A stretch of DNA of 64,000 nt from VAZQ01 sp035263865 (GTDB lineage Bacteria > Pseudomonadota > Alphaproteobacteria > Rhizobiales > Xanthobacteraceae): contig DATFQX010000052.1 in NCBI GenBank assembly GCA_035263865.1, forward strand, positions 1-64,000, read 5' to 3'. Numbering within the stretch: position 1 is the stretch's first letter; each line of letters opens with the position of its first letter. The translations under genes were made by a program, and so were the position numbers. Below the pieces are notes generated by a model, which saw only the letters and a program-made list of their open reading frames with translations, was not told the DNA's origin and made no database searches. Below are positions 43,754-52,183 of this stretch, piece after piece.

Positions 43754-43906
43754 ACGCGTAGCGCTGCAATAATCTCGGAAAAATATGCATCACTTGCGAA
43801 GGCCGATCGCGCGGCCTTCGGCAAGCAGGTCAGTGCCTGCGCTATTCCAAGCGGCCGCCCGCGTCGTGCGGCTGCCCAGACCTAAGCGCCCTGGATTGTC
43901 CGGCTT

Positions 43907-44101
43907 TCAGTGGGCCCGTTCGCTGCGTTGTCGCCGATCGAGCGCCGACATGCCCGGCAGCGGATCCCCGAAGAATGCCGCCGTTAGGCTTTGGTACTCG
44001 CGCAACGCTTCACGGCGATCACGATCTGCCAACGCCGAAGGATCAGGCCGAAAACCCGGCGAGAGCGCAGCCGGATTAACGTCGTCCAGCACTTTGGCCA
44101 T
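43907..44101 (-). CDS. Small hypothetical protein
   Basis: A 64-residue, hydrophilic protein starting MAKVLDDVNPAALSPGF. GGGGGAGA lies 5-6 bases before the ATG, which is the main support. The C-terminal half is rich in Arg/Asp/Gln and probably helical (ADRDRREALREYQSLTAAFF). No family recognised. Neighbouring DNA (43754-43906 and 44102-44353) shows no other gene. Confidence 0.45.
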   Translation of the reverse strand: MAKVLDDVNPAALSPGFRPDPSALADRDRREALREYQSLTAAFFGDPLPGMSALDRRQRSERAH

Positions 44102-44353
44102 TGTAGTCTCCCCCGTCTGACCTCCCATGCCGCAGGCGTTAAGGCACGCCAGCACCTAGGCCAAAGCGTGACGGCGCCCTGTCGCAATTAGGGCCAAATA
44201 GGGGTGCTTCGACATGACGACTCGGGCGCGAACTAGCAGCCCATGCCGTCATGGAGCAGCAGGCACACCGACTACGCCTGCCGGGAGAATACGCCCTGAC
44301 CCCTCGACAAAAATGTTACCGTTCGCTGTCTCCATTCAGTAAGGGAGGGGAGA

Positions 44354-44730
44354 ATGCTGCTAGTCGTTCGCTATGTTTTCGTCGCGCTTGTGGTGCTCTT
44401 GCCGGCGCGAGCGCTTGCCGGTCCAGCCGAGGAGGCGAGCGCGGTCATCGACCGTTGGGCAGCGGCGTTGAACGCCAATGACGCCGATGCAGTCGTGAAG
44501 CTTTATGCGCCCGACGGCCTACTGCACGGCACATCTAGCCCGACGCTCAATGCCGGCACCTCATGGTCGCCCTCGGTGACGCCGCCGCGATGGGCGTCGG
44601 ATTCTACGAATTCAAGTCAGCCCAAGGCGCGACGCGGCCGGCGCGCTTCACATTCGTCATGATCAAGCGTGGACCTGATTGGCTCATCGCCCATCACCAC
44701 TCCTCCGTGCTTCCTCCGACCCGGCAGTAA
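44354..44730 (+). pseudogene. Disrupted SnoaL/DUF4440-like secreted protein gene
   Basis: Frame 1 encodes a signal peptide (MLLVVRYVFVALVVLLPARALAG) and the first half of an NTF2-like domain: VIDRWAAALNANDADAVVKLYAPDGLLHGTSSPTLNAGT. It then goes out of phase. From 44563 another frame continues the same domain: MVALGDAAAMGVGFYEFKSAQG, then ARFTFVMIKRGPDWLIAHHHSS to the TAA at 44728. The two parts are offset in frame and about 25 residues usual for the middle of the domain are missing, so an internal deletion with frameshift is likely. GGGAGGGGAGA precedes the ATG, so expression signals remain. Confidence 0.75.
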
Positions 44731-44774
44731 GTTGACGCCCGCACGACGATGTCATTGGCGATGGCCAGCGCCTG

Positions 44775-45122
44775 CTAGCGCACCTTATAAAGTGCATGCC
44801 GCCGGTTGCGCGTGAAGGGCCGCACTTGGCCTGGCCAGCGGCCTTCTTCCACCGCTTTCGTCCACGCCGGGCTGACAAGGACGTCAGGGCCGTCAATTTC
44901 GTAAACCGCGCTGTAACGCGGGCCCTCGTGCGCAACCTTCTTCTGCGCACCGCCGATGCTCACGGCAAAGTTCTCCCCCGCCATCCGCGCGACCGCGCGC
45001 ACGCCAGGGACCTTGAGGAGATTGGGGACATGCTCGGTGTCGTAGACCTCGTTGAAGAGGGCCTCTTTGTCGGCATCGACATCCATGCTCACCACAAAGA
45101 GGTACCTTGAACTGATTGCCAT
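44775..45122 (-). CDS. Small protein, DUF4286/Dabb-like alpha-beta barrel family
   Basis: A 115-residue cytoplasmic protein. The pattern RYLFVVSMDVDADKEALFNEVYDTEHVPNLLKVPGV resembles ferredoxin-like alpha-beta barrel proteins (DUF4286 or EthD-like), where a strand is followed by a helix with TEHVPxLL. A later PRYSAVYEIDGPDVLVSPAW gives the second repeat. These folds often assist turnover of small organic molecules or serve in oxygenase pathways. It is divergent from the amidohydrolase at 45227, with which it shares a 104-bp promoter gap. Confidence 0.75.
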   Translation of the reverse strand: MAISSRYLFVVSMDVDADKEALFNEVYDTEHVPNLLKVPGVRAVARMAGENFAVSIGGAQKKVAHEGPRYSAVYEIDGPDVLVSPAWTKAVEEGRWPGQVRPFTRNRRHALYKVR

Positions 45123-45226
45123 GAGCAGCTGCCTTCCTTGTCTTGCGCCTGCGCCACCCCCACGAGGTGACGTGCTATCGTAGGTCGCGTGTCGTTGCGA
45201 TGCTACCGCCTGGAGGGAAACTCACC

Positions 45227-46273
45227 GTGTCGATTGCCTCCGCCCCAACGCCCTACTACCTTCCCGTCCGTCAGGACTGGCTCGACCGGCGCAAAGAGCC
45301 GATCCTCGAGCCCGATCTGCCGATCGTCGATCCCCACCATCATCTCTGGGATCGGCCCGGCTGGCGCTATCTCCTCGACGAATTGCTGGCAGATACGGCG
45401 AGCGGCCACAACATTCTCGCCACCGTGTTCGTGCAGGCGCGGGCGATGACGCGCGCCGCCGGTCCGGTCGAAATGCGCCCCGTCGGGGAGACCGAGTTCG
45501 TCAACGGGGTCGCAGCCATGAGCGCGAGCGGCATCTACGGCAAGACCAGGCATTGCGCCGGTATCGTCGGCCATGCGGATCTCACATTGGGCAGTCGCGT
45601 CGAGGCGGTGCTCGCCGCGCACATCCGTGCCGGCGGTGATCGCTTTCGCGGCATCCGTCACAGCACCGCTTGGGATGCCGACGCATCGATCCGCAATCCG
45701 GCGTATAGCCCGCCACGCGGTCTCCTAGGCGACAAGAACTTTCGCGAAGGCTTCGCTGTGCTCGGTCGCTTCGGCCTCTCCTTTGACGCCTGGCTCTATC
45801 ATCCGCAGATCGACGAGGTCCATGATCTCGCGCGCGTCTTCCCGGAGACGAAGATCGTGCTCAATCACGTGGGCGGGCCCCTTGGCATCGGCGCCTATGC
45901 CGGCAAGCATAAGGACGTGTTTCCCGGCTGGGCCGTATCGATCAAAGCGCTCGCCGCCTGCCTGAATGTTTACGTCAAGCTCGGCGGACTCGGCATGCGC
46001 ATGGGCGGATTCGCATTCCACGAGCAGCCCGAGCCCCCATCATCGGATACCCTCGCAAAGACCTGGCGTCCCTACATCGACACCTGCATCGATGCGTTCT
46101 TCCCGTCGCGTTGCATGTTCGAGAGCAACTTTCCCGTCGACAAAGGCTCCTACAGCTATGCGGTGTTCTGGAACGCGTGCAAGATTTTGGCGAAGGGCGC
46201 CAGTGGCAGCGAAAAAGCCGACCTATTTAGTGGTACCGCAGCGCGGTTCTACCGCCTCGACTTGCCCAGCTGA
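45227..46273 (+). CDS. Amidohydrolase 2 family protein (TIM-barrel metal hydrolase)
   Basis: A 348-residue amidohydrolase-2 protein, related to L-fuconolactonase, 2-pyrone-4,6-dicarboxylate lactonase and aromatic decarboxylases. The metal motif IVDPHHHLWD occurs at the N-terminus (about residue 35), followed by the barrel strand FVQARAM, GDRFRGIRHST, IVLNHVGGPLG and FESNFPVDKG (acidic residue at strand 8). The GTG start is supported by GGAGGG 9 bases upstream; the frame runs further upstream without homology. Likely opens a lactone or removes a carboxyl group in a carbon-source pathway. Confidence 0.87.
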   Translation: MSIASAPTPYYLPVRQDWLDRRKEPILEPDLPIVDPHHHLWDRPGWRYLLDELLADTASGHNILATVFVQARAMTRAAGPVEMRPVGETEFVNGVAAMSASGIYGKTRHCAGIVGHADLTLGSRVEAVLAAHIRAGGDRFRGIRHSTAWDADASIRNPAYSPPRGLLGDKNFREGFAVLGRFGLSFDAWLYHPQIDEVHDLARVFPETKIVLNHVGGPLGIGAYAGKHKDVFPGWAVSIKALAACLNVYVKLGGLGMRMGGFAFHEQPEPPSSDTLAKTWRPYIDTCIDAFFPSRCMFESNFPVDKGSYSYAVFWNACKILAKGASGSEKADLFSGTAARFYRLDLPS

Positions 46274-46287
46274 TATCGCTCTGCGCC

Positions 46288-46599
46288 TTACTTCGTGCCG
46301 CTCTTCGATCTTCGAGGCTTATTTTGATCCCGCTTCGCCCGGCGCTTCGGATTGCGGCTCCGGGTCATCCTTTTTGACGCCTGCAATTCGCGATCAGGCG
46401 AAACCGCAACCGCTGTCTCGGCGTCGTTGAGCGCCATGAGGCCTCGCCATCTCGCCGGATGGACTCTACGCAACGCACGAAACTGCCGTTTCTCCGCTGC
46501 GCTCAACGTCGCCTCGTAGGCGCGCCGCGCACGGGCATCATATCCCCACGCCACAAGCGCCAAGACGGCAAACGCAATCGGAACGGCCAAGGGAATCAT
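46288..46599 (-). CDS. Small hypothetical membrane protein
   Basis: A 103-residue protein with one N-terminal helix (IPLAVPIAFAVLALVAWGY) and a very basic C-terminus (KRMTRSRNPKRRAKRDQNK). A helical middle (ARRAYEATLSAAEKRQFRALRRV) follows. No family recognised. It lies 68 bp after the propeller gene on the same strand. The ribosome site is weak. Confidence 0.5.
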   Translation of the reverse strand: MIPLAVPIAFAVLALVAWGYDARARRAYEATLSAAEKRQFRALRRVHPARWRGLMALNDAETAVAVSPDRELQASKRMTRSRNPKRRAKRDQNKPRRSKSGTK

Positions 46600-46667
46600 G
46601 ACCGATTACCTATCACATATCAGGCGATCGAGCAGCCTCTTGCGCGTGCAAAGCTGCCGTCCCAGCG

Positions 46668-48335
46668 TTAGTTGAGCGGTTCGACCTTGATTACCGCCGC
46701 GCCCAGATTGTTTCCAATCCACAGCGTCACCGGCGATTTGCGATCGTCGACGAACACCCGGCGAATGTTGCTGGAGCGCGGCAGGAGATAATTCGTCCAT
46801 TCACCGCTCTTGGGATCGAGCCGACCGACGCGGTCGGAGAATGTATTAGCCTCCCAGACCTCGCCGTTGTGGTCGGCGAGAACGTCATAGGGCGCTTCCC
46901 ACGCAAGCGGCTTTTTCCATTCGGTGATCGTCTCGGTGGCGGGATCGAACATGCCGACGCCATTGGCGCCATACTCGGCAAACCATAGTCGGTTTTGCGA
47001 ATCGACGCGCCCGCGCCGCGCCCGTGCGTTCGACGTCGGTGTCGGATAGAACGCGAGCTTGCCGGTCTTCGCGTCGATCTTGCCGATGCCGCCAAACGGG
47101 AACTCGAGGATGTAGGCGTTGTTCTGCTGATCGGCGTAGATCCCGTAGATGCCGATCGGGCGATTGTTGACCGGATCGCGGAAGCTGCCGAGGTTCTCGT
47201 ATTTGCCCGTTGCGAGGTCGAGCCGCATAACCTGCGAGCGGTCCGTGTTCTTGACCCAAGCCTTGCCATCGACCTTCGTGGCCGCGACCGAGAAGTGCGA
47301 CTGCTGCGTAGCGTCCGTCTGCCATTCGTCCGGCACCGGAAAAATTTTGAAGGTCTCAGTCGTGCGATCGAAGCGCGCCATCCCCGTCTGATACATCAGG
47401 CCGACCCAGAGATAGCCGTCCGCGTCGATCTCGAGATCGAGGGTCCCTTTGGGATGATTGAGCTTCTGCACGGGAATCGTAAAATCCGTCACTTTTCCGG
47501 TGTTTGGGTCGAGCTTGGACAGGAACTGCTCGCCGAAATGCGAGAACCAGACCGTGCCGGTGGGATCGACAATGACGTCGTGGGGCTGAATCTCTTTCCG
47601 CGGAAGATCGTATTCCGTGATGATGACCCGCGTCGCGCGTCCGGTCGGACGCGGTGAGATTTTGGGCTCGAAGTCATGCGTAGACTGCCGGCTGAGATTG
47701 ACGCTCGCGAGATAGTCCGCGAGCTTTTCTGCGATGGCACGGTTGACGGCCGGCCGCCGGTGCTCGCCGACGAGCCGCTGTGGTTGCAGATCGGAGGCGC
47801 CGGGATAGTAGCCGCTCATGCGCTCGAACACTTTGAGGAAATCAGCCGCGGTGTGTTTGGATTCGAATATCCTGCGTAGCGAATGGCAATCCGCGCAGTT
47901 GAGCAGCGCCCTTTTGAGATCCTGGGGCCCCGGCACGCTGGCCATCCACTCGGAATTCGTTAGTTGGTCGGTTGTGACCGCAGTCGTCTTGAGCCGCAGG
48001 TCGGCCCTCGTCGCTTTGCCGGGCGCGAGCTCAATGAGGCCCAAACCCTCTAACGCGTAGCCAGCGGCCCTGATCGTGAGCTCGTAACGGCCGCCCTCCA
48101 ATCGATCCGCTGGAAAGGCGTAATCGCCCTTGGCATCGCTTACGACCGTGACTGTGATCGTTCCGCCCGGCTTTTTGGCGCTGACGAGGACGCCCTCCAT
48201 CGCCCCGTCCCGGTCGGACGTGACTTTGCCAACGAGCGCAGGCGGTGCCATCTGCGCGAGCGCGGGCATTGCTGACATGCACAGGCATGCCGCAAAAGCC
48301 GCCGCCGGGACGCGGGCAATGAGCCGTGTCGACAT
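46668..48335 (-). CDS. Heme-bearing Vgb-like beta-propeller protein with carboxypeptidase-regulatory domain
   Basis: A 555-residue exported protein. Signal peptide residues 1-28 (ending PALAQ), then a carboxypeptidase regulatory-like beta-sandwich (about 33-115: ALVGKVTSDRDGAMEGVLVSAKKPGG), then a single c-type heme site CADCH at 147-151 in a cytochrome-like helical segment, and a streptogramin lyase-like (Vgb) propeller from about 235 to 555 with repeats such as GTVWFSHFGEQFLSKLDPNTGK and NRLWFAEYGANGVGMFDPATE. AGGAG lies 7 bases before the ATG. The propeller may be an esterase-like or lyase domain fed with electrons by the heme; function unknown. Confidence 0.85.
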   Translation of the reverse strand: MSTRLIARVPAAAFAACLCMSAMPALAQMAPPALVGKVTSDRDGAMEGVLVSAKKPGGTITVTVVSDAKGDYAFPADRLEGGRYELTIRAAGYALEGLGLIELAPGKATRADLRLKTTAVTTDQLTNSEWMASVPGPQDLKRALLNCADCHSLRRIFESKHTAADFLKVFERMSGYYPGASDLQPQRLVGEHRRPAVNRAIAEKLADYLASVNLSRQSTHDFEPKISPRPTGRATRVIITEYDLPRKEIQPHDVIVDPTGTVWFSHFGEQFLSKLDPNTGKVTDFTIPVQKLNHPKGTLDLEIDADGYLWVGLMYQTGMARFDRTTETFKIFPVPDEWQTDATQQSHFSVAATKVDGKAWVKNTDRSQVMRLDLATGKYENLGSFRDPVNNRPIGIYGIYADQQNNAYILEFPFGGIGKIDAKTGKLAFYPTPTSNARARRGRVDSQNRLWFAEYGANGVGMFDPATETITEWKKPLAWEAPYDVLADHNGEVWEANTFSDRVGRLDPKSGEWTNYLLPRSSNIRRVFVDDRKSPVTLWIGNNLGAAVIKVEPLN

Positions 48336-48478
48336 GGCATGCTCCTGATAGGACATCCGATCTGCGGTGCGGTCGCGCATCTGCAATGACCAAAGAAGCA
48401 TAGCATACGTGAGATGAGCGGTCTCACCGGCGTAACGTCGGGTATTGGGCTTCGGCGCTGTGGCGGCGCAGGGACTGC

Positions 48479-49768
48479 CTATGCATCAGGATCGAGCGTG
48501 AACAGCTCCTGCGGGTGGGCGACGCCGCGTAGCGCGTAGCGTCCCACCGAAACCAGGCGGCGTCGCATGCCGTCGACCTCGGCAAAGGCCGAGGATGTCA
48601 GAACGGGCTGATCCACTGAGCGGCACATCGCTGCAATGCGACTTGCCTCGTTCACGGCCGGACCAACGACGGTAAAGTCCAGCCGCTCGCGGCTCCCGAC
48701 ATTGCCATAGAAGACTTCGCCGACGTGCAAGCCGAGATACATCTCGGTGACCGGCTTGCCGGCGGCTGCCCGGCGTCTGTTCAATTCGGCGATTTCCTCC
48801 TGCGCGGCAATCGCCGCGGATAATGCGGAGCTGCATGCGTGGGCGCGGTCTTCGGCGGTGAAGATCGCCAGCGTGCCGTCGCCGATCAGCTTGAGGACGT
48901 CGCCGCCATTCTCGTGAATGGCCGAGACGATTGCATCGGCGTAATCGTTGAGCAACGGGATGACCTGTTCGGGTGCGGTGTCGGTGATCCGCGTGAACCC
49001 GCGTAAATCGCTGAACCAAACGACGGCATCGATGCGTTCGGTGATTCCCCGCACGATCTTCCCGCTGAGCACGCGCTGGCCGGCGTCGCGGCCGAGATAG
49101 GTTTGCATCAGCGTTCCGGTCATGCGCACGAGCGCGGCCGCCTTGAACGCCAGCGCAAGCGTGGGGACCACGCGGGTGAGCGCTGCGACATCCGCATCGG
49201 CGAAACCCTCGGGTTGCGCGGTCACCCACGAGGAGTACACGCAATCCATTTCGCCGATGACCCCTTCGGGCGCGAAGCGATTGATGATGGCGACGTACTC
49301 GGTCATGCCCGCGGCCCGAAAATCCCGCAGGACCGGAAACTCGGATTCGGTTTCGGCCGTGACGCGCCTGCGCAGCAAGCTCTCCCCGGTCTCCAGCAGT
49401 CGGAAGAACGGACTTGCACGCCAGCGTGCGTCGGTCCAGCCCGGTTCGCTAGTGACCTGCCGGTGAGCGAAGCGCAACGGCGACGAGAGCCGCGGGTCCG
49501 ACGCGGCTCCCGGCGAGCCGGTGCGCCCATATTCCTGCACGGCGGGCTCTGACGGGTCCTGCCCCCAACGGACCACGCGGCCCTCGTACACAGGGTGCAG
49601 CGTGTCGATGAGCAGCAGCGCGCGGCTGATCGGCAAGCTGGCGGCAACGGCGCGCTCGCAGAATCCATTCACCAGCGCTGCCTCCGGCTCGCCGCGCAAG
49701 CCTGCCTTGGCGAGCCATGCGTTCAACGCCTTGATGTCGTCCTCGGCAATCATGTTCATCCCAGACAT
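48479..49768 (-). CDS. Class III adenylate cyclase
   Basis: A 429-residue cytoplasmic enzyme making cAMP. The N-terminal 235 residues are a helical/GAF-like regulatory region; residues 240-425 are the cyclase domain. Catalytic and binding residues are intact: metal-binding Asp254 (FSDLRGFT) and Asp297 (IGDGTLAIF), adenine-recognising Lys293 and Asp364 (LDFTVVG), and transition-state Asn373 and Arg377 (VNEASR). ATG choice is uncertain between 49768, 49759 and 49753. It is divergent from the Rieske gene. Confidence 0.9.
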   Translation of the reverse strand: MSGMNMIAEDDIKALNAWLAKAGLRGEPEAALVNGFCERAVAASLPISRALLLIDTLHPVYEGRVVRWGQDPSEPAVQEYGRTGSPGAASDPRLSSPLRFAHRQVTSEPGWTDARWRASPFFRLLETGESLLRRRVTAETESEFPVLRDFRAAGMTEYVAIINRFAPEGVIGEMDCVYSSWVTAQPEGFADADVAALTRVVPTLALAFKAAALVRMTGTLMQTYLGRDAGQRVLSGKIVRGITERIDAVVWFSDLRGFTRITDTAPEQVIPLLNDYADAIVSAIHENGGDVLKLIGDGTLAIFTAEDRAHACSSALSAAIAAQEEIAELNRRRAAAGKPVTEMYLGLHVGEVFYGNVGSRERLDFTVVGPAVNEASRIAAMCRSVDQPVLTSSAFAEVDGMRRRLVSVGRYALRGVAHPQELFTLDPDA

Positions 49769-49951
49769 TGGGCCGCGACCCCGCTCCCTGCTTACTGAAA
49801 ATGCAAAGGCCGCTGCGCGAACTCCTGTGCGCCGGTGAGCTGGCATTCTTATTATGCGGGAATTAAGTGGAGGAGAGAATGTACGGCTCGAGGTCCGACT
49901 GAGTTCAGGGTCGGATACCTGGTTCCAACGATTAGCTCACGCAAATCGCCC

Positions 49952-51733
49952 ATGGATGCTCCGGTCACGAACTTCGTCCGCGCGGGTAGCTTCGAGGAGC
50001 TTAAGGTCAAAGGACGGCTCGTGGTGCGCGGGGCGCATCGTCCGATTCTCGTCGTTTACGACCGAGGGCGCGTCTTCGCTTTTGACAATCGCTGTCCGCA
50101 CATGGGGTTTCCGCTCGACCGTGGAAGCATCGAGGACGGCATTCTGACCTGCCACTGGCACCACGCGCGCTTCGATCTCGCAAGCGGCTGCACTTTCGAT
50201 CTGTGGGCGGACGATGTGCCGACCTGTCCCACCGAGCTGCGTGGCTCCGAGATCTGGGTGAAGCCCACCTTCGCTCAAACCGACCCGGCGGAACACTGGC
50301 GCCGCCGGCTGCACGACGGCCTGACCCACGATCTCGGCCTTGTTATCGCCAAGGCAGTCCACGGCGAGCTCGCCGCCGGCATGCCGCCGCCGGACGTCAT
50401 TCGGCAGATCGTGTTGTTCGGCGCGCGCAGTCGTGATGGCTGGGGCGTGGGCCTCACGATTCTCACCGCGCTCGCAAATCTTCTACCGCTCCTACCGCAG
50501 GAAGAGGTCTACCTCGCCCTCTTCCATGGCGCCCGCCGTGTCGCGGATGATTGCGAGGGGCAAGCGCCGCGCCAGGAGCGTGCGCCGCTTGCGAGCCAGC
50601 CCGACCTTGCCACGCTTAAGCGCTGGCTGCGGCGTTGGACGGCTGTGCGCCATCGCGAGGCTGCCGAGCGCACCGTGCTGACGGCCATCACGAGCGCAAG
50701 CGCGCCGGCAGAACTCGCCGGCCTCCTGCTGGCAGCCGAGACAGATCGCGCCTTCGCCGACAGCGGACACTCGCTCGACTTTATCAACAAAGCATTCGAG
50801 TGCCTCGACCTCATCGGCTGGGAGCACGCTGCCGCTGTGCTGCCGACCGTTATCGGTCAGATGGTTGCCGCGCGCGGCGCCGAGGAGTCGACCGCTTGGC
50901 GCCAGCCGGCAGATCTCATTGCGTTATGCCAGAAGACCGCGAGCGAGCTGTCCGCCCTGTTCGCTACCGCTCGAGCTCGGGCCTGGTCGGATCATGCAGC
51001 GCTCGCCCGCACACTCCTTTGCGATGATGCTCTCGCCATTATGGATGCGCTCAAGGCAGCCGTGAGCGCGGGCGCCTTGCCCGCCGACCTCGGTCGTTCG
51101 CTCGCCTACGCGGCGGCGCTCAGGGTCGCTTACTTCGGCAGCGCCAACGAGCACTCGGACTGGGAAACCGCCCACCATGTCTTCACCTATGCCAACGCCG
51201 TTCATCAGATGGTGAAGCGAGTTGGGATCGCCGATTCCGACCGTCATGCCGAGGCCTTGCGCAGCATCCTGCACGGGGCGATGGCGCTCTACCTCGCCCG
51301 CTATCTCAACGTCCCGCCCGCGCGCATCCCCGGCGAGAGCGGCGACCTGCTCGATGAACTTCCCACCGATATCGAGGCGCTCCGGGGCGCGCTGCTCGAT
51401 GCCTTCGACCGGCAACGGCAGATCGAGCGGGCCGCGCGTTTGGTGGCGCGTCATTTCTCGCTCGACCATCCGCCGCAGGCGCTCATCGCCACACTGGCTC
51501 GCGCGCTGCTGCGAGAGGACGCCGGCTTTCACGCGTATCAGATGCTGGAAGCAGGCGTGCGCCAGTTCGCCGAGTGGGGCAACACCCGCGAGGGCTCGCA
51601 CATTCTGATCGCCGTCGCTCGCTACCTTGCCGCCCATTCACCGACCGAGCGCGCGGCGCTGCAGACCGCGGATATTGCCCGCCGGCTCATGCGCGGCGGG
51701 GAGCTTCATCAGGAAGCCGCCACGGCTCGGTAA
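49952..51733 (+). CDS. Rieske [2Fe-2S] protein with a large alpha-helical C-terminal domain
   Basis: A 593-residue protein. Residues 5-105 are a Rieske domain: CPHMGFPLDRG (Cys48, His50) and CHWHHARFDL (Cys67, His70) bind the cluster; the type is that of small ferredoxin-like Rieske proteins, with no oxygenase mononuclear iron domain. Residues 115-593 are almost all helical (for example LLLAAETDRAFADSGHSLDF, AHHVFTYANAVHQMV), of no known family to me; several His are spread over the helices. The whole could be an oxidoreductase with a helical iron or heme site. The frame is open upstream of the ATG, but the Rieske fold starts here. Confidence 0.82.
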   Translation: MDAPVTNFVRAGSFEELKVKGRLVVRGAHRPILVVYDRGRVFAFDNRCPHMGFPLDRGSIEDGILTCHWHHARFDLASGCTFDLWADDVPTCPTELRGSEIWVKPTFAQTDPAEHWRRRLHDGLTHDLGLVIAKAVHGELAAGMPPPDVIRQIVLFGARSRDGWGVGLTILTALANLLPLLPQEEVYLALFHGARRVADDCEGQAPRQERAPLASQPDLATLKRWLRRWTAVRHREAAERTVLTAITSASAPAELAGLLLAAETDRAFADSGHSLDFINKAFECLDLIGWEHAAAVLPTVIGQMVAARGAEESTAWRQPADLIALCQKTASELSALFATARARAWSDHAALARTLLCDDALAIMDALKAAVSAGALPADLGRSLAYAAALRVAYFGSANEHSDWETAHHVFTYANAVHQMVKRVGIADSDRHAEALRSILHGAMALYLARYLNVPPARIPGESGDLLDELPTDIEALRGALLDAFDRQRQIERAARLVARHFSLDHPPQALIATLARALLREDAGFHAYQMLEAGVRQFAEWGNTREGSHILIAVARYLAAHSPTERAALQTADIARRLMRGGELHQEAATAR

Positions 51734-51797
51734 CGAGCATGGGCTCATGGCGTGTCGATCCGCCAGCCACCGTCGCGAGACGTTGCACTCGTCCTCA

Positions 51798-52142
51798 TTA
51801 TTCGACAGCGGAATTGCTGCGCCAATTTTCCGGAGTGCTGCATTTCTTGATGTGGGCGCTTGCTTCGATCACCTTGAGATCTTCTTGGGCCGTGACGTAG
51901 TCAGTCTCGTAGGCGATCGCGTTGACGAAAGTGCCGCCGGTGCTTTGCTCGGCCTTGTCCATCAGCAGCTTGAGTTCCTGCACCCGCGCCTGCCGAGCCG
52001 TTCGTTGGGCGGCGAGCTGCTCGCAATCAAGGAACTGAAATTGACCGGGATCAGCAAACACGGTGACTGGATATTCGAACGCTGACGCACACGCGGCCAA
52101 CAATGTGGGAAAAATTAATGCGATAAACGTTGCAATTCGCAT
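51798..52142 (-). CDS. Putative lipoprotein
   Basis: A 114-residue protein with lipobox LAAC (Cys18) after a hydrophobic segment (FIALIFPTLLAAC), so it is expected to be lipid-anchored. The mature part contains QFLDCEQLAAQRTARQARVQELKLLMDKAEQ, a helical/coiled-coil segment, and a late Cys (KKCSTPEN) that could pair with the Cys of FLDC. Function unknown. It starts 41 bp after the preceding minus-strand gene's stop. Confidence 0.75.
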   Translation of the reverse strand: MRIATFIALIFPTLLAACASAFEYPVTVFADPGQFQFLDCEQLAAQRTARQARVQELKLLMDKAEQSTGGTFVNAIAYETDYVTAQEDLKVIEASAHIKKCSTPENWRSNSAVE

Positions 52143-52183
52143 GGAATGATCTTTGGCCCGTCAAGAATTGGCCAATTCCGCCG

